From Gemmata massiliana (GTDB lineage: Bacteria; Planctomycetota; Planctomycetia; Gemmatales; Gemmataceae), in contig NZ_LR593886.1 in NCBI RefSeq assembly GCF_901538265.1, positions 6,717,738-6,781,737 on the forward strand: a stretch of 64,000 nucleotides of DNA. Reading direction: 5' to 3'. Position 1 is the stretch's first letter, and every line of letters begins with the position of its first letter. Below the pieces are notes generated by a model that worked only from the letters and a program-made list of their open reading frames with translations, did not search any database and had not been told where the DNA came from. The translations under genes were made by a program, and so were the position numbers. Below are positions 51,163-60,169 of the stretch, piece by piece.

Positions 51163-51840
51163 ATGGGCGACATCGCCGATTTCATCAACAGTCCGAACGG
51201 GCTGAACTTCCAGAACCTGTCGCCGCCCGTGCAGATGGCCCTGATGCTCGGGCTGTCCACGCTGCTCCCCGCGGCGCTGATGACCATGACGTGCTTCACG
51301 CGCGTGGTCATCGTGCTCTCGTTCGTGCGCCAGGGGCTGGGCACTCAAAACGTGCCGCCCAACCTCGTGCTGACCGGGCTCGCGCTGTTCCTCACGCTGT
51401 TCATCATGCAGCCGACGTTCGCAGAGATCGACCAGAAGGCGTACCAACCGTATGTGCAGAAGCAAATGACCGGCCCGCAGGCGCTGAAGATCGGTAGCGA
51501 CATCTACAAGCGGTTCATGCTCCAACAGACGCGGAAACAAGACCTCGCGCTCTTCCTGCACCTGTCGAAGAACACGAGCGTCGAGCACGCAGAAGACACG
51601 CCGTTCCTCACCGTGATCCCCGCGTTCCTCATCAGCGAGCTGAAGACCGCGTTCATCATGGGGTTCTGCATCTACCTGCCGTTCCTGATGGTGGACCTCG
51701 TGGTGTCCAGCATCCTGACCTCGATGGGCATGGTGATGATGCCGCCGATCACGATCTCGGCGCCGTTCAAGATCCTGCTGTTCGTCCTCGCGGACGGGTG
51801 GCACCTCGTGTCCTACGCGATCGCGCTGAGTTACGGGTGA
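51163..51840 (+). CDS. fliP: Flagellar export gate protein FliP
   Basis: 225 residues. FliP core motifs: LSTLLPAALMTMTCFTRVVIVLSFVRQGLGTQNVPPNLVLTGLALFLTLFIM at the N-terminal half, and FLTVIPAFLISELKTAFIMGFCIYLPFLMVDLVVSSILTSMGMVMMPP at the C-terminal half. Four membrane helices are predicted. The N-terminal signal sequence of E. coli FliP is absent; this short form is common. GGAGG precedes the ATG. It forms the FliPQR channel with the next two genes. Confidence 0.95.
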   Translation: MGDIADFINSPNGLNFQNLSPPVQMALMLGLSTLLPAALMTMTCFTRVVIVLSFVRQGLGTQNVPPNLVLTGLALFLTLFIMQPTFAEIDQKAYQPYVQKQMTGPQALKIGSDIYKRFMLQQTRKQDLALFLHLSKNTSVEHAEDTPFLTVIPAFLISELKTAFIMGFCIYLPFLMVDLVVSSILTSMGMVMMPPITISAPFKILLFVLADGWHLVSYAIALSYG

Positions 51841-51908
51841 CGTGAGTGTGCCCGTTCGCGGGTGACCACACGTTTTTAAGGCAGAACGTCCCGGGTGCGG
51901 AGCGCCAG

Positions 51909-52178
51909 ATGACAACCGACCACGTGATACGGATGACCCAGGAACTGTTCCTGGTGGCACTGGTGGTGGCCATGCCCGCGCTGGTGGTGAGCCTCGCCGT
52001 CGGGATGCTCGTGAGCATCTTCCAGACGGTGACGAGCATCCAGGACCAGACGCTCAGTTACGTGCCGCGCATCATCCTGGTGGGGCTGGTGCTCGTGGTC
52101 ACGCTCGGGTTCTCGTTCCAACAGGCGGTCGCGTTCACACAACGCATGATCTCCTACGCCGCGGGGAAAGGCACGTGA
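51909..52178 (+). CDS. fliQ: Flagellar export gate protein FliQ
   Basis: 89 residues, two membrane helices. ATG 51909 (MTTDHVIRMTQELFLVAL) is chosen, giving the family's usual length; an open frame upstream has no FliQ sequence. The motif VSIFQTVTSIQDQTLSYVPRI is diagnostic. Its stop overlaps the fliR GTG (GTGA), so FliQ and FliR are translationally coupled, as expected for partners in the gate. Confidence 0.95.
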   Translation: MTTDHVIRMTQELFLVALVVAMPALVVSLAVGMLVSIFQTVTSIQDQTLSYVPRIILVGLVLVVTLGFSFQQAVAFTQRMISYAAGKGT

Positions 52179-52945
52179 CGATCTCCGGTGTGGCTCTGGG
52201 ACTCTTGATCGCGCGGATCGGCGCGTTCGTCGCCGTCATGCCGCTGTTCTCGGGCCGCGCCCCGCGCTCGGTCCAGGCGGGCATGGTGCTCGTGTTCGCG
52301 GCGTTCTACATCGGACAGGCCAGTTCGGACCTCGGCACCCTCCCCGCCGGGAGCCTGCGCGAGGTCGATCCCATCCGCTACGGTCTCGTAATCACGCGCG
52401 AAGCGCTGATCGGGGCCGCGATGGGGTTCGCGTTCGGGCTGTTCCTCCTGCCGGGGCGGATCGCCGGCGAGTTCGTGACGCAGCAGATCGGGTTGAACAT
52501 CTCGCCGCAAGTCGGCCCCACGGGAACCGATTCGGCCGGCCCGCTCACGAACATCCTCGAAACCGCTGGTGCCCTGATCTTCCTGATCGCGGACGGACAC
52601 CACGTGGTCCTCGCGGTGTTCCACTCCTCGTTCGCGGCACTCCCGCTCGGCGGGTCCGCGATCCCGGAGGCCGGTCCGATGGTGACCGGCTTGGCGAGCG
52701 CCTACGAAATGGGACTGCTCCTCGCCGCGCCGCTCGCGCTGTGCTTGTTCCTGTTGGCGATCACGCTCGCGGTGATGGCCCGGGCCGCCCCGCAACTGAA
52801 CATCTACTCGGTCGGCTTCACGCTCCAGGTGTTCGTCGCGCTCGTTGCGGGACTGGTGCTGGTTCCGGAGTTCGTGAACACCCTGACCGCGATCGTCGGG
52901 CGCACGGGCGAGATGCTGCCCAAGTTGTTGGCGGGCCGCGGGTAA
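52175..52945 (+). CDS. fliR: Flagellar export gate protein FliR
   Basis: 256 residues, about six membrane helices. GTG start at 52175. Family motifs include RIGAFVAVMPLFSGRAPRSVQAGM, RYGLVITREALIGAAMGFAFGLFLLPGRIAGEFVTQQIGL and VMARAAPQLNIYSVGFTLQVFVALVAGLVLVPEF. The final residues end near the membrane. It completes the FliPQR export channel. The flhB GTG follows after 101 bases. Confidence 0.95.
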   Translation: MTISGVALGLLIARIGAFVAVMPLFSGRAPRSVQAGMVLVFAAFYIGQASSDLGTLPAGSLREVDPIRYGLVITREALIGAAMGFAFGLFLLPGRIAGEFVTQQIGLNISPQVGPTGTDSAGPLTNILETAGALIFLIADGHHVVLAVFHSSFAALPLGGSAIPEAGPMVTGLASAYEMGLLLAAPLALCLFLLAITLAVMARAAPQLNIYSVGFTLQVFVALVAGLVLVPEFVNTLTAIVGRTGEMLPKLLAGRG

Positions 52946-53046
52946 CCGAAGGCGGGCACGAAAACCAAGAATCGATCCGGCGGCGTTTGGTAATTCCCTG
53001 GTGACTGGTGGCTCATCGGGCACGGTCATTCCCGAAAGGGTGACGA

Positions 53047-54114
53047 GTGGCTGACGAAGTCGACGACGAATCAAAAACAGAAGATCCGACACCGCGTCGG
53101 CGCGAGGAGGCGCGCCGACAGGGTCAGGTGCCGTTTAGCGCGGAACTAGTCGGGAGCCTCGTACTCATCGTCGGTGTGGTCGGCCTGTCGAACCTCGGGC
53201 CGGACGTCTGGAACGCTCTCATCAACATCTTCCGTCACGACCTTCCTCGGGCATTTCGGCCCGACTTCAACATCGAAGTAGCCGTAGAACTCTTGTCCCG
53301 CACGGGGCTCCGGGCACTCGCCGCGCTCCTGCCCTTCTTCGGGCTGCTGCTCGCGGTGGGGGTCGCGGCGAGCATTGCGCAGGTGGGGTTCCAGATCAAC
53401 ACGGAAAAGCTCGAACTAAATTTCGACAAACTGAACCCGGCCAACGGGTTAAGCCGGCTATTCTCCACTTCGGCGCTGGTCCGCGGGTTGCTCACGATCC
53501 TGAAAGTGATCGCGCTGGGCGTGGTCGCGTATGTCGTGCTCAACGGGCGCGGCGGGCTGATCGGGAGCCTGGGTCAGGGGCGCGTCGCGGGCGCTGCCCC
53601 AGCAGCGTGGGCCGTCGTGATGAAGTTGGCACTCTACCTCGCCGGCGCGGTCGCGCTCGTCGCGGTCTTCGACTACGCCTACCAGCGCTACCGGTTCGAG
53701 GTCTCGATCCGGATGACGAAGGAAGAGCTGAAACAGGAACTGAAGCAGGAAGACGGCGACCCGATGGTGAAGGCCCGCATCCGGCAAATCGCCCGCGAGC
53801 GCACCAAGCAGAAAATGCTGAAGGAAGTGCCAAAGGCCACGGTCGTCGTCACGAACCCGACCCACTACGCCGTCGCACTCCGATACGACGCCAACCGCGA
53901 CAGCGCCCCTGTAGTCATCGCCAAGGGCAAAGGCGCGTTCGCCAAGCGGATCGCGAAACTCGCCCGCGATTCCGGCGTGCCCGTGCTGGAGCGCCCGCCG
54001 CTCGCACGGGCACTCCAATCCATCCGAGAAGGTCAACCGATCCCGGGTGTGTTGTTCCGGGCAGTGGCCGAGGTGCTCGCATTCGTGATGAAGTTGCGCA
54101 GCGGAGCGGTGTAG
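53047..54114 (+). CDS. flhB: Flagellar export switch protein FlhB
   Basis: 355 residues, GTG start. The opening DESKTEDPTPRRREEARRQGQVPFSAEL is typical of FlhB. Four membrane helices lie at about 35-220. The cytoplasmic tail carries the autocleavage NPTH motif at Asn270-Pro271-Thr272-His273 (VVVTNPTHYAVALRYD), followed by IAKGKGAFAKRIAKLARDSGVPVLERPPLARAL. Cleavage between Asn and Pro lets the apparatus switch from rod/hook to filament substrates. The tail resembles the orphan 89-residue protein at 39711-39980. Confidence 0.96.
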   Translation: MADEVDDESKTEDPTPRRREEARRQGQVPFSAELVGSLVLIVGVVGLSNLGPDVWNALINIFRHDLPRAFRPDFNIEVAVELLSRTGLRALAALLPFFGLLLAVGVAASIAQVGFQINTEKLELNFDKLNPANGLSRLFSTSALVRGLLTILKVIALGVVAYVVLNGRGGLIGSLGQGRVAGAAPAAWAVVMKLALYLAGAVALVAVFDYAYQRYRFEVSIRMTKEELKQELKQEDGDPMVKARIRQIARERTKQKMLKEVPKATVVVTNPTHYAVALRYDANRDSAPVVIAKGKGAFAKRIAKLARDSGVPVLERPPLARALQSIREGQPIPGVLFRAVAEVLAFVMKLRSGAV

Positions 54115-54581
54115 GTCCAAGCGGCAATATTTTCGCGCCCGGCCGCGCGCGTTTGTTGTCATTGTGGCGCGGACATTTTCGCCCGCGTCTGGTATTGGGC
54201 GTTCTGAGCCGGGCAGAAATGTGCTGAGTCACTCACCTCGCCGTGAAGAACACACGTGTGGTGAGCCTGTATCGCGCAAGGAAAAAGGCTCGAAAAGGCG
54301 GGCGATAGAGTTGAACGTTTCGAGCTATTGAGCGGCGCGAGGAATTGCGATTTGGTGAGTGTTATGCGCCCGACGCAATGACGCAGGACCGGAGTTTTCA
54401 GGAACGGCGCAAAACCGGCTTTGGGGAAACCCGAACGGAACTTACGCTGGGGCCGAATCCTGAGAGTGTGACAGGAAGAAAAGCTTAGAAACGTTGCGTC
54501 TTCCGTGACTTCCGCGCGCCGAAAATCGGCGGCGTTCTAAATCATGGTGTCGCCGGAAACGGCGACCTGAATGGACTCCCG
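54115..54581. other. 467-base non-coding gap between flhB and flhA
   Basis: No gene or tRNA is seen. The first 100 bases are GC-rich with weak palindromic stretches; the rest is ordinary. Since flhB and flhA are often adjacent, this gap probably holds a separate promoter for flhA-fliA. No confident promoter could be picked. Confidence 0.35.
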
Positions 54582-56723
54582 ATGGCAAGCGACATTAAAC
54601 CCGTTGCCGGCAGCCCCTTACTGCGGAGCGAACTGCTCCTCTCGGTCGCGCTGCTCGGGTTACTCGTGATCTTCTTGGTCCCGCTCCCCACGTTGGTGCT
54701 GGACCTCCTGCTCGCGTTCAACATCAGCGCGACCATCTTGTTGTTGCTGGTCACGCTGACGGTGAAGCAGCCACTGGAATTCTCGACGTTCCCGTCACTG
54801 CTTTTGCTCTTTACGTTGTTTCGACTCGCACTGAACGTCGCGACCACCCGGCTCATTCTGCTGAACGCGCACGCCGGCGAAATCGTGGAAGCGTTCGGTA
54901 AGTTCGTCGTCGGTGGCAGCCTGATCGTCGGCCTCGTGATCTTCTTGATCCTGATCGTCATCCAGTTCGTGGTGATTACGAAAGGGGCCGGGCGGGTGTC
55001 CGAAGTCGCGGCGCGGTTCACGTTGGACTCGATGCCCGGCAAGCAGATGGCGATCGACGCCGAGATGAACGCGGGCATGATCGACGAGGTCGAGGCCAAG
55101 AAGCGACGAACGGCCTTGATGAGAGAGAGCGAATTCTACGGCACGATGGACGGTGCCAGTCGGTTCGTTCGTGGTGACGCGGTGGCCGCGATCATCATCA
55201 CGGCCGTGAACCTGGTGGGCGGCTTCATCATCGGCCTGACGAAAGGGATGCCGTTGTCCCAGGCGATCCGGACGTACTCGATCCTGACGGTTGGTGACGG
55301 GCTGGTGACCCAAATCCCGGCACTCATCACCGCCACCGCGTCCGCGATGCTGGTGACCAAGGCGACATCCGGGACCAGTTTGGGCGAGGAACTGGAGGGC
55401 CAGTTCCGCTCCGCGTCGGCCCCGTTCCGGCTGGGTTCGTACATCCTGTTCGCACTCGCGATCGTGCCCGGGATGCCCGTAATTCCGTTCCTCGCACTGG
55501 GTAGCGCACTGTTCTACATGTCGCGCCGCAGCGCACAACCGGCCGTGCCGGTTCTCGCAGCGGCGGGAGCCGCTGGCGAAGGTGGTGCCGCAGCAGCGGG
55601 CGCGCCGGGCGCGGCCCCGAAGTCCCCGGTCGAAGGGTACCTCGACGACTTCCTGCAAACGGACCGGATCAGCCTCGAAATCGGTGCCGCGCTCATTCCC
55701 CTGGTGTCCGCTCGACGCGGACCGGGGCTCCTCGACCGGATCGGTGGTTTGAGGCGCGACCTCGCGAAACAGAGCGGTTTGTGGGTACCGGCGGTGCGCG
55801 TGCGCGACAACATTCAGCTCGATCCGCCCTCGTATCGAGTATTACTCGGCGGACGGGAAGTGGCCCGCGGCGAAGTGCGCCCGGACTTCTGGCTGGCGAT
55901 CGACCCGGGTGGCGCGAGCCGGATCTCGCTCACGGGCGAAGAGGCTCGTGAACCGGCCTTCGGTCTCCCGGCCAAGTGGATTACCGACGCGGACCGCAAC
56001 CGCGCCGAGGCCGCCGGGTTCACCGTGGTGGACCCGCCGAACGTGATTATCACGCATTTGGGCGAAGTGGTGCGCCGGCACGCGGGCGAGTTGCTCGGCC
56101 GCGACGACCTGAAATCGATGGTGGACCGGGTCCGCGAAACGACCCCGGCTGTGGTGGACGATCTGATCCCGAACGTCGTCAGCATGGGCACGCTACACCG
56201 CGTCCTCACACTGCTGCTCGAGGACCGGGTGCCGATCTCGAACCTGCCGCGCATCCTCGAAAGTCTCGCCTCGCACGCGCCGACCGTAAAAGACCCCAGC
56301 GAGTTGACCGAACGGGTGCGGGCCGACATCGGGCGCTCGGTCGTGGACCGGTTCCGCGATCCGTCCGGGCGCATCCGGGCGATCGTGCTGGACCCGCGCC
56401 TCGAACTCGAACTGCGCCGATCGGTTCAGGGGCACCAGTTGGTGCTCGATCCGACCCGACTTGAGCAGCTCACGCTACGAGTTGCGGGAGAATTACGAAA
56501 AGCGAGCGCCCGCGGGTACGAAGTTGCTCTATTGTGTGACGGGAGCCTCCGCCGTGCCGTCCGGCACTCACTCGCACGGGCGCTCCACGACCTCAGTGTC
56601 GTCTCGTACCAAGAAATTCCGACCGACCTGTTAATGGAACCGGTGGCCGTGATTCGCCCCGAGGAACTAACCGGCGACGCATCCCCCGGATTAAGCAATT
56701 TGTTCGAGCAGAACCGAACTTAA
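54582..56723 (+). CDS. flhA: Flagellar export gate protein FlhA
   Basis: 713 residues. About eight membrane helices fill the first 330 (LLSVALLGLLVIFLVPLPTLVLDLLLAFN...). The FHIPEP signature lies in the cytoplasmic loop: AARFTLDSMPGKQMAIDAEMNAGMIDE, then FYGTMDGASRFVRGDAVAAI. The C-terminal domain of about 350 residues binds export chaperones (VTEGxxx-like ITHLGEVVRRHAGELLGRD, LIPNVVSMGTLHRVLTLLLEDRVPI). An Ala/Gly-rich linker lies at about 325-350. It works with FlhB and FliPQR as the proton-driven export engine. fliA starts 33 bases after it. Confidence 0.96.
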   Translation: MASDIKPVAGSPLLRSELLLSVALLGLLVIFLVPLPTLVLDLLLAFNISATILLLLVTLTVKQPLEFSTFPSLLLLFTLFRLALNVATTRLILLNAHAGEIVEAFGKFVVGGSLIVGLVIFLILIVIQFVVITKGAGRVSEVAARFTLDSMPGKQMAIDAEMNAGMIDEVEAKKRRTALMRESEFYGTMDGASRFVRGDAVAAIIITAVNLVGGFIIGLTKGMPLSQAIRTYSILTVGDGLVTQIPALITATASAMLVTKATSGTSLGEELEGQFRSASAPFRLGSYILFALAIVPGMPVIPFLALGSALFYMSRRSAQPAVPVLAAAGAAGEGGAAAAGAPGAAPKSPVEGYLDDFLQTDRISLEIGAALIPLVSARRGPGLLDRIGGLRRDLAKQSGLWVPAVRVRDNIQLDPPSYRVLLGGREVARGEVRPDFWLAIDPGGASRISLTGEEAREPAFGLPAKWITDADRNRAEAAGFTVVDPPNVIITHLGEVVRRHAGELLGRDDLKSMVDRVRETTPAVVDDLIPNVVSMGTLHRVLTLLLEDRVPISNLPRILESLASHAPTVKDPSELTERVRADIGRSVVDRFRDPSGRIRAIVLDPRLELELRRSVQGHQLVLDPTRLEQLTLRVAGELRKASARGYEVALLCDGSLRRAVRHSLARALHDLSVVSYQEIPTDLLMEPVAVIRPEELTGDASPGLSNLFEQNRT

Positions 56724-56756
56724 TCGTCCCGTTGTTCGCCCGAGTCATAACACACC

Positions 56757-57485
56757 ATGAGTGGCAACATTCAAGCGTACCAACGACAAGCCGACCAGCA
56801 GCGCCGCGACGAACTCATCGTGTCGCACCTCCCCCTGGTCAAGCACGTGATCGGGCGACTCATCGGCGACACGCCCCCGGGCGTGGACGTCGAGAACCTC
56901 GAATCGGCCGGTGTCCTGGGACTTGTGGAAGCGGCCTCGAAGTTCGACCCCTCACGCAACGCCCAGTTCAAAACGTTCGCGTACCTGCGCATCCGCGGCG
57001 CGATCGTGGACGAGATGCGGCGCAACAGCCCGCTCCCCCAACACGTTCACACGCGGCTCGCGGCGGTGCGCCGGGCGTGCCGCACCCTGCCCCACCCGAT
57101 CACGGTCGAGGCCATCGCCGCCGCAACCGGGATGACCGAAGACGAAGTCACTGATACACTTGCGGCAGAACGGGTCGCTAAAACGACGTCCTGGGAACAG
57201 ACCGCAGACGCGAACGGTATGGAACCGGCGGTCGCGGCTGAGGAGCCGTCGGTCGAGCTGGAGCGCTGGGAAACGATCCAGCAGCTCACCGATGCGATCG
57301 AGGGGCTCGACTCGAAGGAGCGGATCGCGGTCACGCTCTACTACCGCGAAGACCTCCGCCTGAAGGAAATCGCCGAAGTGATGAAGCTCTCCGTGTCGCG
57401 CGTGTCGCGTTTGCTGAGCAAGGCCACGTTCGAGTTGGGCGAGCGCCTCAAGGCACTCAAGGCTGGCGCGTTCGTTGTCAGCTAA
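56757..57485 (+). CDS. fliA: Flagellar sigma factor (sigma-28, FliA/WhiG family)
   Basis: 242 residues. Region 2 includes ELIVSHLPLVKHVIGRLIGDTPPGVDVENLESAGVLGLVEAASKFDPSRNAQFKTFAYLRIRGAIVDEMR, with the FKTFAYxRIRGAIxDE core typical of FliA. Region 3 is about 100-140 and region 4 (SKERIAVTLYYREDLRLKEIAEVMKLSVSRVSRLL) ends the protein. It directs late flagellar genes. Its placement after flhA is common. It is followed by a strong bidirectional terminator shared with the antisense HEAT-repeat gene. Confidence 0.94.
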   Translation: MSGNIQAYQRQADQQRRDELIVSHLPLVKHVIGRLIGDTPPGVDVENLESAGVLGLVEAASKFDPSRNAQFKTFAYLRIRGAIVDEMRRNSPLPQHVHTRLAAVRRACRTLPHPITVEAIAAATGMTEDEVTDTLAAERVAKTTSWEQTADANGMEPAVAAEEPSVELERWETIQQLTDAIEGLDSKERIAVTLYYREDLRLKEIAEVMKLSVSRVSRLLSKATFELGERLKALKAGAFVVS

Positions 57486-57505
57486 GCTCGGGCACACCAA
57501 ACATT

Positions 57506-57539
57506 AAAGAGGCACAGGGTTTCGGCCCTGTGCCTCTTT
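57506..57539. terminator. Bidirectional terminator after fliA
   Basis: A perfect 14-bp stem (57506-57519 with 57526-57539) around a TTTCGG loop, with A- and T-runs at its two ends, so it reads as a terminator from either strand. It lies 20 bases past the fliA stop and about 40 bases before the HEAT gene's stop on the other strand. Confidence 0.85.
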
Positions 57540-57578
57540 GCGTTTACCGGTCTGTGCCACAAACCCTCGGCACCGCGT

Positions 57579-58403
57579 TTACGGGTTCGTTGCCGTCACC
57601 CCCGGCGGCAGTTGCGGGATCGGAATGCGGTTCAGCGCGTCGACCACGGCTCGGCGGACGTCGGGATCGGGGTCGGAACGCAGCGCGTCGATGTCCGCGA
57701 CCGCGATCGAGGCAGGCGCCCCGAGCCGACCGAGCGCGCGGACCGCGAGCAGGCGGTAGTTCGCGTCCGGGTCGCGCAGGTCGACGGCGATCGCCCGCAC
57801 GAACGCCTCGGTCGGCTTCGCGTTCGGCGTCACGCGGTTTATCGCGTTGATCGCCCCGCGGCGCACGTCCGCGTCGGCGTCCCCGAGCGCGATCGCGAGA
57901 AATGGGGCCGCGTTGCGTGCAACCGGGCCGAGGTCCGAGAGGGCCTTGGTCGCGCGCACCCGCGAACTCGGGTCGCGGCTGAGCAACTGCCGGGCGAGCG
58001 CGTCAATTTCCTGTGAGTCCGAAGAATTCAGGATCGCGTCCCGCGACTGCTTCAGCGCGAGGTCGAGGTCGATGGTGCGCCCCGCGAGCCGCGTGAACGC
58101 GGGGAGCGCCGCCTTCGCGGGCGCACCGAGTTGTCCCAGCGCTTCGACGATCGCCTCCTGGAGCGGCTCCTGCTCCGTCGGACGCAGGCGCTCGATAACG
58201 GCGATCAGGTCGCCGGCGGCCGCGCCCGCGTTCGGGCCGATCTTGCCGATCATGTTCGCGGCCTCGACCCGCGCCCACAACGATTGCCGCGGGTCGCGCA
58301 CGATCGCGCCGAGTTTTTTCGCGAAGGCGTCGTCGGCCTCGTCCGCGCGCCCCGCGGCGACCGGGAGCGTGAGGAGCGCCACGAGAACCAGTCCACAGCG
58401 CAT
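57579..58403 (-). CDS. Exported HEAT-repeat protein
   Basis: 274 residues from ATG 58403. A signal peptide (MRCGLVLVALLTLPVAAGRADE) is followed by about six HEAT/PBS-lyase-type repeats with the pattern DPDxxVRxxAxxALxxLG: DPSSRVRATKALSDLGPVA, DADADVRRGAINAINRV, DPDANYRLLAVRALGRLG, DPDPDVRRAVVDALNRI. The role is probably periplasmic scaffolding. It is the only minus-strand gene within the plus-strand flagellar run after fliP, lying between fliA and motA, so it splits the region into two transcription units. No link to motility is shown. Confidence 0.85.
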   Translation of the reverse strand: MRCGLVLVALLTLPVAAGRADEADDAFAKKLGAIVRDPRQSLWARVEAANMIGKIGPNAGAAAGDLIAVIERLRPTEQEPLQEAIVEALGQLGAPAKAALPAFTRLAGRTIDLDLALKQSRDAILNSSDSQEIDALARQLLSRDPSSRVRATKALSDLGPVARNAAPFLAIALGDADADVRRGAINAINRVTPNAKPTEAFVRAIAVDLRDPDANYRLLAVRALGRLGAPASIAVADIDALRSDPDPDVRRAVVDALNRIPIPQLPPGVTATNP

Positions 58404-58618
58404 AGCGAACCCCCGACAGGTACGGAACTTACTCTGCTCATCGACCCCGCACCCCCGGGGACTTCGGACCCACCCGAGCGCGCACGCGCCCGGCGCGAAA
58501 ATTGACACAGTTCACTCCGCACGACCATCTTTTCTCGCGCAACGGCAAAAATCGGCACGGACGTTCGATTTTGTTCAATACTCGGTTTGTAAACCTACCC
58601 CCTAACTAACGGTGACCG

Positions 58619-59464
58619 GTGGTCGTAATCGTTGGCGCAGTGATCGTGCTCGTTTCCGTCCTCGTCGGGTTCTCGATGGCGGGCGGGAAAGTGGCCGCAC
58701 TCATCCACCTTTCCGAGTTCGTCACGATCGGCGGTGCCTCGTTCGGCGCGCTAATCCTGATGTCGCCCGTGAAGGTCATTAAAGACCTGGTCCGGGGCGT
58801 CCTACAAACGATCAAGGGTTCGAGCTTCGGCAAGGCCGCGTGCGTCGACCTGCTCAAGCTCCAGTACGCCCTCGCGCGTCTTGTGCGCCAGGAAGGGCTG
58901 CTGGCGCTCGACACGCACGTCACGAACCCGGACTCCAGCGCGCTGCTGCGCGAGTACCCCCGGGTGAACGGTAACCACCACGCTCGCGCGTTCCTGTGCG
59001 ACTCGCTCGCCATGATCCTCGACGGCACCGTGGAGAGCGCGCAACTGAGCGAGTGGCTCGAAGAAGAAATTTCGGTGATCGAGCGCGAGCACCACGCGGC
59101 CTCGGACGCCCTGGCGAAGAGCGCGGACGCGCTCCCCGGGTTCGGGATCGTGGCCGCGGTGCTCGGGATCGTCGTGACGATGCAGTCGATCGGCGGCCCG
59201 GTTGACGAGATCGGGTACAAGGTCGGTGCCGCACTCGTCGGTACGTTCCTCGGGATTCTGGCGGCCTACGGCTTCGTCGCTCCGCTCGCGGCGCGTATGC
59301 AGTCCCTCGGGGACCAGGAGATCCTGTTCTTCCGGGCGATGGCTGTGGGCGTGATCGCGATGAACGACGGGGCCAGCCCGAAGGACGTGGTCACCCGCGC
59401 CCGCCGCATAATCTCGACCGACTGCCGGCCCAACCAGGCAGAACTCAAAGACATGTTCGGCTAA
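58619..59464 (+). CDS. motA: Flagellar stator protein MotA
   Basis: 281 residues, GTG start at 58619. Four membrane helices: about 2-20, 32-50, 176-195 and 205-228. The stator proline lies in ALPGFGIVAAVLGIVVTMQ, and the cytoplasmic loop has the EGLLALDTHVTNP motif and a charged helix. The C-terminal LRRxx-like AARMQSLGDQEILFFRAMAVG and RRIISTDCRPN are usual. It forms the ion channel of the stator with the next gene. The upstream 215 bases are divergent from the HEAT gene and probably contain its promoter. Confidence 0.94.
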   Translation: MVVIVGAVIVLVSVLVGFSMAGGKVAALIHLSEFVTIGGASFGALILMSPVKVIKDLVRGVLQTIKGSSFGKAACVDLLKLQYALARLVRQEGLLALDTHVTNPDSSALLREYPRVNGNHHARAFLCDSLAMILDGTVESAQLSEWLEEEISVIEREHHAASDALAKSADALPGFGIVAAVLGIVVTMQSIGGPVDEIGYKVGAALVGTFLGILAAYGFVAPLAARMQSLGDQEILFFRAMAVGVIAMNDGASPKDVVTRARRIISTDCRPNQAELKDMFG

Positions 59465-59526
59465 CCGTCGGCGGTTTCGGTTCCGAATCCAACACCAGTT
59501 CCCGGCCCGGCCGGGTGGAGTGAATC

Positions 59527-60081
59527 GTGGCAAAGGGCGGCGGCGGTTCGTGGAAAGTGGCCTACGCGGACTTCGTAACCGCGATGATGGCGTTCTTCCT
59601 CGTGATGTGGATCGGGGCGCAGGACGTGAAGGTGCGCCAGTCGGTCGCGAACTACTTCGTCGACCCGTCCGGGGTGAGCAAGCGCCCCACGAACGCGGGC
59701 GCGGTCCTCGACGCACCGGTCTCCGGCCCGGTGCCGGAGAACGCGAAGGTAGAGGGCGGGCGCGGGGCGCGGGCGCCGGGCGGCGACACCCCCAGTCCGA
59801 GTACGGCGGCGGTCCTTAACTGGATCAAGTCCAACGACAAGCAGTTCCAGCGCTGGAAGGCCGAGGCCCAGCGGTGCCGCGAGTCGGCGGCGGTCCAAAA
59901 GGCCGTGAACCAGACGCAGACGCCCGAGGAGGTCGCGAGCAACCAGTTGACCAGCCTGCTCTCGACCGAGGTGGCCGGGGGCATCCCGAAGGACACGCCG
60001 GACGTTTACAAGGATCTGTTGTTCGGCTCGTTCAAGGAGGTAAACTGGAAACAGGTCGCCGAGGTTCTCCTCACGGAGTGA
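59527..60081 (+). CDS. motB: MotB-like stator protein lacking the peptidoglycan-binding domain
   Basis: 184 residues. The N-terminus is textbook MotB: GGSWKVAYADFVTAMMAFFL, with Asp15 in the position of the essential proton-carrying Asp32 of E. coli, and one membrane helix (about 13-32). After a Pro/Gly/Ala-rich linker (about 60-95) the protein ends with a short helical stretch, and the OmpA-like C-terminal domain (HTD-type motifs, about 120-150 residues) is missing. No frame carrying that domain is visible in the 88 bases before the next gene. It starts 62 bases after motA. The stator may be anchored by another protein or be a regulatory or divergent version. Confidence 0.85.
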   Translation: MAKGGGGSWKVAYADFVTAMMAFFLVMWIGAQDVKVRQSVANYFVDPSGVSKRPTNAGAVLDAPVSGPVPENAKVEGGRGARAPGGDTPSPSTAAVLNWIKSNDKQFQRWKAEAQRCRESAAVQKAVNQTQTPEEVASNQLTSLLSTEVAGGIPKDTPDVYKDLLFGSFKEVNWKQVAEVLLTE

Positions 60082-60169
60082 CCCGGACCGGCCCCGCCGA
60101 ACGAACTTGTTCCCGTAAGTCGTTCGCGGTATAGCCGCCCAGATAACGATCCCCGGTGAGGGCAGGCTC

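Noticed and set aside
54330-54360. Possible sigma-54 promoter before flhA
   Set aside because: The GG and GC elements are 11 bases apart rather than 10, and the flanking consensus is poor.
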